In this document: in pieces, positions 25,134-32,492 of the stretch
Layout: each line of letters starts with the position of its first letter
Position numbering within the stretch: the stretch's first letter is position 1
Source: Fimbriimonadaceae bacterium
Lineage (GTDB): Bacteria > Armatimonadota > Fimbriimonadia > Fimbriimonadales > Fimbriimonadaceae
Length of the DNA: 46,528 bases
NCBI GenBank assembly: GCA_025455775.1
Contig: JALOLT010000005.1
Coordinates: 1-46,528, forward strand
Reading direction: 5' to 3'
Position numbers and translations under genes: made by a program
The notes under the pieces: generated by a model
Told to the model about the DNA's origin: nothing
Database searches by the model: none
What the model saw: only the letters and a program-made list of their open reading frames with translations

Positions 25134-25729
25134 TCCAGGTAATCCTTCCCGCTCTTTGCTCCCTCGTGATCGGGACATCCTCCGACACGACTCCGCCAAA
25201 GGAGAACCCAGGTTCTCTCTACGGGACGCAAACTGTCAACCCCCTCCATGACCGAGTGGCGCGCCAAGTCGGCGACATCGTGAGTGTTTTGATTCAGGAG
25301 CAATCTCTTTCAACCTTTGCCGCTGCGACAAAGACTCAGAAGTCTGATAACAACTCTATCACCCTGGACAGCCCCTTGAGCCTCCTGAACGGTCTCTTCA
25401 GACCTTTCACTACTGGCTCGAACGGATCCAGTCAGGGAAGTGGCGACACATCTCAGAAGTCGAGCATGACAGCCAGGATGAGCGTGATTGTAAAGCAGAT
25501 TTTGCCCAACGGCAATATGGCGATCGAGGGCAAACGTTCTCTCGTGACCAACAAGCAAACTCAGACATTTGTGCTCTCCGGCACCATCCGTCCTTTCGAC
25601 ATTAAGCCAGACAACACCATTGACTCAAGCAAGATTGCTGATGCGCAAATCCGGATGGAAGGGCAAGGTGCCATCGCCGACCGCCAACGCAAAGGAGTGA
25701 TCACTCAGATCATCGATTGGTTGTTCTAA
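25130..25729 (+). CDS. flgH: flagellar L-ring protein FlgH
   Basis: A 199-residue outer-membrane ring protein. Family features: GSLYGTQTVNPLHDRVARQV with GDIVSVLIQEQS near the N-terminus, then MSVIVKQILPNGNMAIEGKR, VLSGTIRPFDIKPDNTIDSS and the end GVITQIIDWLF. FlgH is normally a lipoprotein; here the leader (MIQVILPALCSLVIGTSSD) has a Cys but not a normal lipobox, since the residue before Cys is Leu. It may therefore be anchored differently. FlgH with FlgI indicates an outer membrane. Its ATG overlaps the flgA stop. Confidence 0.93.
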   Translation: MIQVILPALCSLVIGTSSDTTPPKENPGSLYGTQTVNPLHDRVARQVGDIVSVLIQEQSLSTFAAATKTQKSDNNSITLDSPLSLLNGLFRPFTTGSNGSSQGSGDTSQKSSMTARMSVIVKQILPNGNMAIEGKRSLVTNKQTQTFVLSGTIRPFDIKPDNTIDSSKIADAQIRMEGQGAIADRQRKGVITQIIDWLF

Positions 25730-25752
25730 CTACAGATCCCAAAGGTAACCCT

Positions 25753-26979
25753 ATGAATTCTTCTATCAACCGCAGCGAAAGACTCTCCACTGGCCTTATC
25801 GCAGCAGGGGTCGGTCTCTTGCTCCTGGCACTTTCACCCTTTGCTCTTGCCCAAGCGGATCAGACGAAGAAGCAGAGTGATCCCGCTCGCCAAAAGCAGT
25901 GGGAAGAGCGAGACGAAAAAATCCGCCAAGCGGAAACGGAGGGAATTGCCGTCAAAATTGAGCAGATTGGGGGTTTCCGCGGGGCCAGAAGCAACACGAT
26001 CGTTGGTTACGGCCTTGTGGTCGGGTTGAACGGGACAGGTGACAGCAGCGTTCCCGTGAGCAACACAGTTCTGGCAAACGCATTGACTCGCTGGGGAACA
26101 ACGGTCGATGAGAAGGCATTTAAGGCCAAGAACATCGCACTGGTAAGCGTTACTGCTGAGCTTCCTCCTTTTGCCGCTCCTGGTCGCAAGATTGACGTGA
26201 CCGTTCAGAGTATCGGAGACGCTAAGAACCTGGAAGGGGGAGTTCTTCTCCCGACTCCTTTGGGGCCGATGGGAACAAATACGACCTACGTCATCGCAAG
26301 CGGTTCCCTCAACACTGGCGGATTCAGTGCAAGTGCGGGAGGGAGCTCCAGCCGTAAGAATCACCCGACGGTCGGCCGAATTTCTGGCGGGGGAGATATC
26401 CAGCAATCGGTGCAAACCCAGTTCGTCTTTTCCGACAACACCTTCTACTTAGACTTAGATCAACCTGATTTCACGACATCCCGGCGAACGGCAGAGGTCA
26501 TTCGCCAGACCTTCCCCGAATACACAGTGACGGCTCTGGATGGCGTGACTGTCTCGATCAAGGTTCCCCTTGGAACCCAGCCTGTTCAGGCAATGAGCCA
26601 GATTTTGAACCTGACTGTGATGGCGAATACTCCTGCGACTGTGGTGATTAACTCTCGCACTGGCACCATCGTAATGGGGGGAAATGTGAAGTTGGCGCCC
26701 GTGGTCATAACCTATGGCGCCTTGCGCATCAGTGTGGAAAGTGAGATCGGAGTGAGTCAGCCTGGGGCTTTGAGTGGCGGAACAACCGTCGCAGTGCAAA
26801 ACGACAAGGTGAGCGCAAATGAAGATCGAACCGAGTTTGCCGTTATTCCTCCCAACGCCACCCTTAACGATCTTGCCAGGATTTTGCAGGCTCTCAACCT
26901 GAGCGCAAGGGACATTATCAACATCTTCGAGACCCTCTCGCAGCAGGGTGCGCTGAAGGCGCGGGTGATCAGCCAGTGA
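25753..26979 (+). CDS. flgI: flagellar P-ring protein FlgI
   Basis: A 408-residue periplasmic ring protein. A signal peptide (GLIAAGVGLLLLALSPFALA) is followed by a charged extension of about 35 residues (KKQSDPARQKQWEERDEKIR) not usual in FlgI. Then come the conserved start RSNTIVGYGLVVGLNGTGDS, VTAELPPFAAPGRKIDVTV with SIGDAKNLEGGVLL, TPATVVINSRTGTIVMGGNV and the end LNLSARDIINIFETLSQQGA with LKARVISQ. The ATG at 25753 is preferred because AAAGG lies 8 nt before it. It polymerises around the rod in peptidoglycan with help from FlgA. It overlaps flgJ by 4 nt. Confidence 0.96.
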   Translation: MNSSINRSERLSTGLIAAGVGLLLLALSPFALAQADQTKKQSDPARQKQWEERDEKIRQAETEGIAVKIEQIGGFRGARSNTIVGYGLVVGLNGTGDSSVPVSNTVLANALTRWGTTVDEKAFKAKNIALVSVTAELPPFAAPGRKIDVTVQSIGDAKNLEGGVLLPTPLGPMGTNTTYVIASGSLNTGGFSASAGGSSSRKNHPTVGRISGGGDIQQSVQTQFVFSDNTFYLDLDQPDFTTSRRTAEVIRQTFPEYTVTALDGVTVSIKVPLGTQPVQAMSQILNLTVMANTPATVVINSRTGTIVMGGNVKLAPVVITYGALRISVESEIGVSQPGALSGGTTVAVQNDKVSANEDRTEFAVIPPNATLNDLARILQALNLSARDIINIFETLSQQGALKARVISQ

Positions 26980-27443
26980 GAATTTCCGCCACTCCCAGTC
27001 ACGTGAACGTTCTCCGCCCTGACTTTAAGGCAGCCCTTGAAGGAAAGGTCGACGGTTTCTTGGGGCCAAAAGGAACCGACCGACGGGCCACTCTTGAGAA
27101 GGCCTTCAGCGAAATCCTTGACGACTCAACGGGGAAGGTTGATCTAGCCAGGCTGCCTGAAAAATCTCAGCGAGAGCTACGCCGACTGCAAACCGCCAGC
27201 GAGGGCTTTGAATCTCATTTTGTAAAAGACCTCCTGGGCAAGATGAGAGCCACGACTTTTAGTGAAGAAAAATCACCGATGGGCGATTTTGCCAAAGACA
27301 TGATGGATCAGGCATTTGCCGATGGTGCCGCCAAAAGTGGGAGAGGACTTGGCATTGCCAAAACGGTTTTCCTCTCAATGGGAGAGCAAGTGGTGAAGCA
27401 GGGTCTTAGTAACGCCGGGAGCAAAACAGGGCAAAACCCTTGA
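26976..27443 (+). CDS. flgJ: FlgJ-type rod-binding protein (no muramidase domain)
   Basis: A 155-residue protein corresponding to the N-terminal rod-cap domain of FlgJ. It contains LQTASEGFESHFVKDLLGKM, then RATTFSEEKSPMGDFAKDMM and ADGAAKSGRGLGIAKTVFLS, the family core. The C-terminal glucosaminidase domain of gammaproteobacterial FlgJ is absent, as in many phyla, so another enzyme must open the peptidoglycan. It starts at a GTG overlapping the flgI TGA (GTGA). Confidence 0.88.
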   Translation: MRISATPSHVNVLRPDFKAALEGKVDGFLGPKGTDRRATLEKAFSEILDDSTGKVDLARLPEKSQRELRRLQTASEGFESHFVKDLLGKMRATTFSEEKSPMGDFAKDMMDQAFADGAAKSGRGLGIAKTVFLSMGEQVVKQGLSNAGSKTGQNP

Positions 27444-27491
27444 TGACAATTTCTGGCTCGAAGTGAGTCAGCTGACCAAAAGACAAACAAC

Positions 27492-27971
27492 ATGGCACGA
27501 ATAACAAAAGAACTTGAGACGATGTGGTGGGATTGGCTCGCTACAAGTGAACGGCTGGTTTCGGTTCTGCACGAGCAGACTGCTGCCCTCACCTTGCGAC
27601 AAGTTGAGCGAATCGAGAGGCTCCAGCCAGACCTGGATCACTTGATGGATCGTTTGACAGAGATTGATGAACTCGCAGTGGCGCTTGCGAAAGAGCTGGC
27701 CGAAGAGATGGGCTGCGAAGCCAACCTTCGAAGTTTAGTGAGCGTCCTGGAAAAGGCCGATGCACAGCGAGTCCAGGCTTTAGCGAATCGCGTGATTGTG
27801 GCAGGGCGAAATATCCAGACGATCATTGCTAAGAATAAAGCCCTCATCGAGAACGAACTCGACTATGTAAACGGCACTGTCGCTCTCGTCGCCCGGGAAT
27901 CGAATGAGCAAAACAAAGAGTACGTGGGCCAGCAAAAGCAGGCAAATGTACTGATGAATCACGTGGCGTGA
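27492..27971 (+). CDS. flgN: FlgN-like export chaperone for FlgK/FlgL
   Basis: A 159-residue, all-helical acidic protein: LETMWWDWLATSERLVSVLH, the LRQVERIERLQPDLDHLMDR heptads, the helix MGCEANLRSLVSVLEKADAQ and the C-terminal IIAKNKALIENELDYVN. Length, helicity and position directly before flgK and flgL match the FlgN family, which keeps the hook-filament junction proteins export-competent in the cytoplasm. The sequence family is weakly conserved, so the name leans on context. Confidence 0.82.
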   Translation: MARITKELETMWWDWLATSERLVSVLHEQTAALTLRQVERIERLQPDLDHLMDRLTEIDELAVALAKELAEEMGCEANLRSLVSVLEKADAQRVQALANRVIVAGRNIQTIIAKNKALIENELDYVNGTVALVARESNEQNKEYVGQQKQANVLMNHVA

Positions 27972-27990
27972 GGAGCCGAGGAGAAACAGA

Positions 27991-29376
27991 GTGGCCGGAT
28001 CATTCTTTGGGCTGAACATGACTTCCCAGGCTCTGCGCGCTTTTCAGCGTGGCCTGGAAGTTACTGGTCATAACATCAGCAATGTCAATACCCCTGGCTA
28101 CACCAGGCAGAGGGTGGACTTTGCTGCGCTTCCCCCCCTGAATTACTACCAACTGGGTTGGCAAAATCTGGGTCAGGGAGTTGGAATCACAGGGATCTCC
28201 CGCATTCGAGACCAATGGTTGGACTCAAGCAGCTTTGCCAACCAAGGGAACAGTGGCAAGTTCAATGCCCTGTCAACTGGTCTGAAACGCATTGACGGCA
28301 TCTTGGCTGAGCCGAGCGATCGAGGCCTCCTCAATTCTTTAGATCAGTTCTTTAACTCCTGGTCAGGTCTTGCCGCGAATCCCGGAGATGCAGGAGCCAG
28401 AACAGCGGTTCGGAACAGTGGCCAAGCCCTGGCGGATCGGATCCGCGGGATGGACAGTGCCTTGCGCAGCGAGGTCGGACGCACGGAAACAGAATTGCAA
28501 ACGACGGTCGGCCGCATCAATGAGATCGCAGAATCGATTGCCCACTTGAACCAAGAGATTCGGCGATCCGTGACCAGTGGCGGTTCTCCCAACGACCTGC
28601 TTGACCAAAGGGACGGTCTCGTAAACGAACTGTCTCAATTCGTGAATGTCGAAAAGAGGGTTTTCCCGGATGGTGCCTACGCGGTTTACGCGGCAAACTT
28701 TACTCTCGTCGATTCGGTGGGGGCGCGGCAGTTCCCGTCAAACTTCGATGCTGCCACTGGCACTGTTTCCGATGGAACGATCACCTACCATGTTCGCGGC
28801 GGCAGCCTTGCCGGGCTCTTGGCAAGGTCGAACGTTCTCGGTGAACAGCAAGCCCAGCTCGACACTCTCGCCAACAATCTCCGGAGCGAGATCAATACCT
28901 TGCACCGCAGCGGTTTCAACAAACTCGGAGCGACGGGGGTTGATTTTTTCAATGGAGGAATCACGCCACCCTTCGGTGGAGCCATTGATTTCGACCTGAG
29001 TGCAGCTGTCAAGGCGAACCCCGATGCGATCTCGGCAGGAACTTCCAACCGACCAGGTGACGGGGGCCTGGCTCAAACACTCAGCGACTTTCGCAACTCG
29101 AACCTTGCCGGTCTCGGGGGCAAATCGTTTGGGGCCTACTGGCGTGACAATGTGAATCGAGTCGCGACCGAAGCAAGTCAGGCGGCAAACTCCCTTTCGA
29201 CCGAGGAAGCGATCTCGGCTCAGATTTCCGAGCAACGCCAGGCAGTGAGTGGAGTAAGCCTTGACGACGAAATGGCAAACATGATGAGGTTCCAACGCTC
29301 TTATCAAGCGGCGGCCAAGGCACTCTCAATTTTCGACCAAACGACCGAAGATTTACTTGGAATGCTGAGACGATAG
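27991..29376 (+). CDS. flgK: flagellar hook-associated protein 1, FlgK
   Basis: A 461-residue first junction protein between hook and filament. N-terminus FFGLNMTSQALRAFQRGLEV with TGHNISNVNTPGYTRQRV; the helical segment LNQEIRRSVTSGGSPNDLLD and QRDGLVNELSQFVNV is FlgK-specific. The C-terminus is VSGVSLDDEMANMMRFQRSY then QAAAKALSIFDQTTEDLLGM. The length is on the short side, the variable central domain being small. It starts at a GTG at 27991 with GAGGAG 8 nt upstream, 19 nt after flgN. Confidence 0.96.
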   Translation: MAGSFFGLNMTSQALRAFQRGLEVTGHNISNVNTPGYTRQRVDFAALPPLNYYQLGWQNLGQGVGITGISRIRDQWLDSSSFANQGNSGKFNALSTGLKRIDGILAEPSDRGLLNSLDQFFNSWSGLAANPGDAGARTAVRNSGQALADRIRGMDSALRSEVGRTETELQTTVGRINEIAESIAHLNQEIRRSVTSGGSPNDLLDQRDGLVNELSQFVNVEKRVFPDGAYAVYAANFTLVDSVGARQFPSNFDAATGTVSDGTITYHVRGGSLAGLLARSNVLGEQQAQLDTLANNLRSEINTLHRSGFNKLGATGVDFFNGGITPPFGGAIDFDLSAAVKANPDAISAGTSNRPGDGGLAQTLSDFRNSNLAGLGGKSFGAYWRDNVNRVATEASQAANSLSTEEAISAQISEQRQAVSGVSLDDEMANMMRFQRSYQAAAKALSIFDQTTEDLLGMLRR

Positions 29377-29401
29377 TTTTTTTGAGGAAGACCACGAGCG
29401 G

Positions 29402-30283
29402 ATGAGAGTCACCAATCTTCACCAATATGACCAGTACGTGAACCACATGAGGAAGGCCAATGCCGACTTCTTCAAGGCTCAACGTCAGGTGATGTCGGGT
29501 CAGCGTTTTGAGCTTGCCTCCGAAGATCCTCTTGGCACAAGCCTCATCGTCAATGCCAGGAGCCTGAGGAGTAGACTTTCCCAGCTCGACGCAAATCTGA
29601 GAGTGGCAAAGGAGTACACAGGCCTGACGGAGAATGCCCTGGCAGAAAGCACCGATCTCATGAGGAGCGCCTACACGCTAGCCCTGACAGCGGCGAACTC
29701 CACGATGGGTGGGAACGAGCGACAGGCTCTGGCAACCCAGGTCAAAGAGCTGCAAACGCGTTTGGTGAGTCTTGCCAACACCCAAGGCAGCAGTGGTCAA
29801 TACATTTTTGCTGGGCAGGCAGCTGGGAAGCCCTTTGCTGCGACGCCTCCCAGTTTGACTTTTTCTGGCGACTCCAACCCCATTCGCGTTGAGATTCGGC
29901 CAGGCGAAACGATGCAGGTGGATCTTGCTGGAGCGGGATCCCTTTTCCAATCAGCCTTTGCTGAGCTGGAATCACTCAAAGACAACATCCTCACTGGTAA
30001 TCCCAGCCAGCTGAGCGGTACGAACGTCCCCAACCTTCAAAAGGTTCTGAATCAGATTATTGGGGCCAGAGGTGACTCTGGCGCGAAGATGCAGACCATC
30101 CAGAGTTTGGAAGACGAAAATGCGAGAAGGATCGACGATCTGACCAAGGATATAAGCGACGTACAGGAGGTCGATATGACCGAAGCTGTTACCCGCATGA
30201 AGCAAGCGGAGACTGCTTTCCAGGCCGCTTTGCAGGTCACGAGCATGGGAAATAAACTCAGCCTGATGGACTTCATGAGATGA
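29402..30283 (+). CDS. flgL: flagellar hook-associated protein 3, FlgL
   Basis: A 293-residue second junction protein, flagellin-like at both ends. It has MRVTNLHQYDQYVNHMRKAN at the start, MSGQRFELASEDPLGTSLIV (the SGxR...SDDP motif, here ASEDP), then LVSLANTQGSSGQYIFAGQA, diagnostic of FlgL (YIFAG). The C-terminus VDMTEAVTRMKQAETAFQAA packs as the D0 helix. It follows flgK by 25 nt and overlaps fliW by 4 nt. No flagellin or fliD is present in the window. Confidence 0.94.
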   Translation: MRVTNLHQYDQYVNHMRKANADFFKAQRQVMSGQRFELASEDPLGTSLIVNARSLRSRLSQLDANLRVAKEYTGLTENALAESTDLMRSAYTLALTAANSTMGGNERQALATQVKELQTRLVSLANTQGSSGQYIFAGQAAGKPFAATPPSLTFSGDSNPIRVEIRPGETMQVDLAGAGSLFQSAFAELESLKDNILTGNPSQLSGTNVPNLQKVLNQIIGARGDSGAKMQTIQSLEDENARRIDDLTKDISDVQEVDMTEAVTRMKQAETAFQAALQVTSMGNKLSLMDFMR

Positions 30284-30738
30284 CGATGACCGCCTTTTCG
30301 ACCACCCGCTTTGGCACTATTGAGTGCACCGACGAAGATATTGTGACCTTCAAAGACGGTCTCTTGGGTTTCCCTCAGCTGAGGCAATACGTCTTGATTC
30401 AACATAAAGAAGGCAGTCCGTTTCGCTGGATGCAATCTTTAGAAGAAGGGGGCGTGGCCTTTCTCGTCATCGATCCCACCCACTATGTGAGCGACTACGC
30501 TCCTGAAATTCCGGATCGGACAGCAGAAAAGGTGAATCTCACCACTGAAACGCCATGTCTCGTCTATACTATCGTAACGATTCCAAAGGGACGTCCCGAG
30601 GACATGACCTTAAACCTTGCTGGTCCGCTTGTGATCAATGGTCTGAGCGGTGAGGCAGTGCAGGTAGTCTTAGAAGACGACTCTTACCCAATCCGCCACA
30701 AGGTCTTCTCCGAAACGAGAAGCGAAGCAGTGGCGTAG
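30280..30738 (+). CDS. fliW: flagellar assembly factor FliW
   Basis: A 152-residue beta-barrel protein. Landmarks: FGTIECTDEDIVTFKDGLLG with FPQLRQYVLI, FRWMQSLEEGGVAFLVIDP, YTIVTIPKGRPEDMTLNLAG and VINGLSGEAVQVVLEDDSYP. FliW binds CsrA (and, in several bacteria, flagellin), coupling CsrA activity to flagellin pools. Its start overlaps the flgL stop and csrA follows 44 nt later, the standard fliW-csrA pair. Confidence 0.95.
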   Translation: MTMTAFSTTRFGTIECTDEDIVTFKDGLLGFPQLRQYVLIQHKEGSPFRWMQSLEEGGVAFLVIDPTHYVSDYAPEIPDRTAEKVNLTTETPCLVYTIVTIPKGRPEDMTLNLAGPLVINGLSGEAVQVVLEDDSYPIRHKVFSETRSEAVA

Positions 30739-30782
30739 TCTGGGATAGAGACTCCAAGGAACGGCCACGGAGGGCTTTGAAT

Positions 30783-30989
30783 ATGCTGGTTCTGACAAGA
30801 AAAGTCAACCAGAGCATCATCATCGGAGACGAAGTCGAGGTGATTGTTCTGGAAGTACGGGGCGAACAAGTTCGTCTGGGAATCAAGGCACCTCGGAACG
30901 TCACAGTTCACCGCCAAGAGATTTACGATCAAATTCAGGATGAGAACAAAACCGCGAGCGACACGGACGTCAGTGACGTCCCTGATTGA
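30783..30989 (+). CDS. csrA: carbon storage regulator CsrA
   Basis: A 68-residue translational regulator binding GGA motifs in mRNA leaders as a dimer. MLVLTRKVNQSIIIGDEVEV, then LEVRGEQVRLGIKAPRNVTV and HRQEIYDQI match CsrA throughout. The ATG at 30783 has GGAGGG 8 nt before it; an in-frame TTG lies six bases upstream. The C-terminal tail is acidic (ASDTDVSDVPD), as in CsrA forms regulated by FliW. It closes the flagellar operon. Confidence 0.97.
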   Translation: MLVLTRKVNQSIIIGDEVEVIVLEVRGEQVRLGIKAPRNVTVHRQEIYDQIQDENKTASDTDVSDVPD

Positions 30990-31004
30990 TGGTTTTCTAG
31001 TTCT

Positions 31005-31496
31005 GTGGTGAAGGATCCTCCTGTCCAACCTCGTAAGTCCTTTCTTGAGCGCATTTTCTACAGCGCAAAGGTTTCTTTGCTGGCCTATGGCCTCGCCTCC
31101 GTGCCGATGATCTTTCTGGGTTCGTGGCCTCCCTTCGTGGCTCTTTCGATGCCCCGCCAGCCCTTTCTGGCCCTCGAAGTGATTCTTGGGCTCCTTCCCT
31201 TGAGTATCGCGTGGGTCGTTCTTTTCTTTCTCCTCGTTTCGGTTCCCGATCTGTCTGTCGGGGATGATTCGCCTGGTATCTCTTCCCCTCATCAATTCAC
31301 CATTCCGATCTTGCTGATCTTGCTTACCCACGCTACTTCGCTCTTTATGTTCGCTCCAATCACTGGCCTCCAAGCAGCGGTTCGGCTCGACCAGATCTGG
31401 CGGATGCCTTTCTTCTTCCTGAGTGTTTTGATTTGGGTCTGTTTTGGGTTCCTGACGATCCAGGCAGTCGCGCGTCGCAGAAGCCAGTCAGAATAG
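31005..31496 (+). CDS. four-helix membrane protein, function unknown
   Basis: A 163-residue membrane protein starting at GTG. A basic cytoplasmic N-terminus (VQPRKSFLERIFYSAK) is followed by about four helices: LLAYGLASVPMIFLGS, LALEVILGLLPLSIAWVVLF with FLLVSV, IPILLILLTHATSLFMFAPI, and FFFLSVLIWVCFGFLTIQAV, then a basic tail. I do not recognise the family. It lies 15 nt after csrA and 10 nt before ribF, so it is probably cotranscribed with one of them. Confidence 0.65.
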   Translation: MVKDPPVQPRKSFLERIFYSAKVSLLAYGLASVPMIFLGSWPPFVALSMPRQPFLALEVILGLLPLSIAWVVLFFLLVSVPDLSVGDDSPGISSPHQFTIPILLILLTHATSLFMFAPITGLQAAVRLDQIWRMPFFFLSVLIWVCFGFLTIQAVARRRSQSE

Positions 31497-31506
31497 AGCC
31501 AAGAAA

Positions 31507-32436
31507 ATGTTGGTGCATTTTGGGACGGATTTACTCCAGGCCGAGTGGAGCGGGGCGGTGGTCTGCATGGGAACCTTCGATGGGGTTCATCTGGGTCACC
31601 AAGCCCTCATCCATCAAGCTATTGCTTTGGCAAAAACTGCGAACCAACCCAGTATCGTTCTTACCTTTGATCGGCACCCAGCCTTTGTCCTCGCGCCAGA
31701 TCGGGTTCCTGCTTCGATCAGCACTCTGGAGCAAAACGTAAGGCTTTTTCGAGCCCATGGTGCCGCGGTTACCATCATTTTGCCCTTTGACCTTGGCTTG
31801 AGCCAGATGTCGGCCGATGAATTTTTTGAACAGATCCTGATCCAGAAGATAAAGGCTACCCAGATGGTGGTGGGCCACGACTTTGCCTTTGGCCACAATC
31901 GTCTTGGCACCTCTGGCTGGCTGAGCGAGCGAATCCCCACCACCGTCCTCGATCCTGTCATGGACTGTGGACACCGCGTGAGTTCAAGCGATGTGAGGGC
32001 CGCGATTTTGGAAGGAAGAATGGCCGAGGCTACGAAGCTCCTGACTCGCCCCTTTGCCCTGAAGGGCGTCGTGATTGGCGGGAAGAGGCTAGGAAGAGAG
32101 CTTGGCTACCCAACCGTAAACCTCGCCCGATCTGGCAACCAAATTTTGCCGATCAATGGAGTCTATGCAGGGCTCTGCGACACGAGATTCGGACGCTTTA
32201 AGGCAGCAATCAATGTCGGGGTGCGCCCTGCGGTTGAATCTGGCGGACACCGCCTGGTAGAAGCCTTCTTGCTCGATTACCCAGGGGATAGCCTCTACGG
32301 AGAGTGGGTCGAACTCTTTTTCCACGAACGCTTGCGGCCAGAAGAGAAGTTCGATACGCTCGATGCCCTCAAGGATCAGATGAAGATTGACATCGATTCA
32401 GTTGCGCACGCAACTTTAGTTGCGCCATACTTGTAG
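31507..32436 (+). CDS. ribF: bifunctional riboflavin kinase/FAD synthetase RibF
   Basis: A 309-residue enzyme making FMN and FAD from riboflavin and ATP. The N-terminal FAD synthetase (nucleotidyltransferase) domain carries VVCMGTFDGVHLGHQALI and VVGHDFAFGHNRLGTSGWLS. The C-terminal kinase domain has KGVVIGGKRLGRELGYPTVN and the INGVYAGLCDTRFGRFKAAI with NVGVRP motif. The length matches. It is on the forward strand after the unknown membrane protein, and a likely terminator follows. Confidence 0.95.
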   Translation: MLVHFGTDLLQAEWSGAVVCMGTFDGVHLGHQALIHQAIALAKTANQPSIVLTFDRHPAFVLAPDRVPASISTLEQNVRLFRAHGAAVTIILPFDLGLSQMSADEFFEQILIQKIKATQMVVGHDFAFGHNRLGTSGWLSERIPTTVLDPVMDCGHRVSSSDVRAAILEGRMAEATKLLTRPFALKGVVIGGKRLGRELGYPTVNLARSGNQILPINGVYAGLCDTRFGRFKAAINVGVRPAVESGGHRLVEAFLLDYPGDSLYGEWVELFFHERLRPEEKFDTLDALKDQMKIDIDSVAHATLVAPYL

Positions 32437-32438
32437 CG

Positions 32439-32476
32439 TTATGGCAGGGCTATATCGCCATAAGGCAGTATTTTTT
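32439..32476 (+). terminator. probable terminator after ribF
   Basis: TTATGGC (32439-32445) and GCCATAA (32457-32463) pair with an 11-nt loop; GGCAGTA and then six T (32471-32476) follow. The stem is short and offset from the T tract, so this is a moderate call. Confidence 0.5.
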
Positions 32477-32492
32477 GGGCAACAGGATTACA

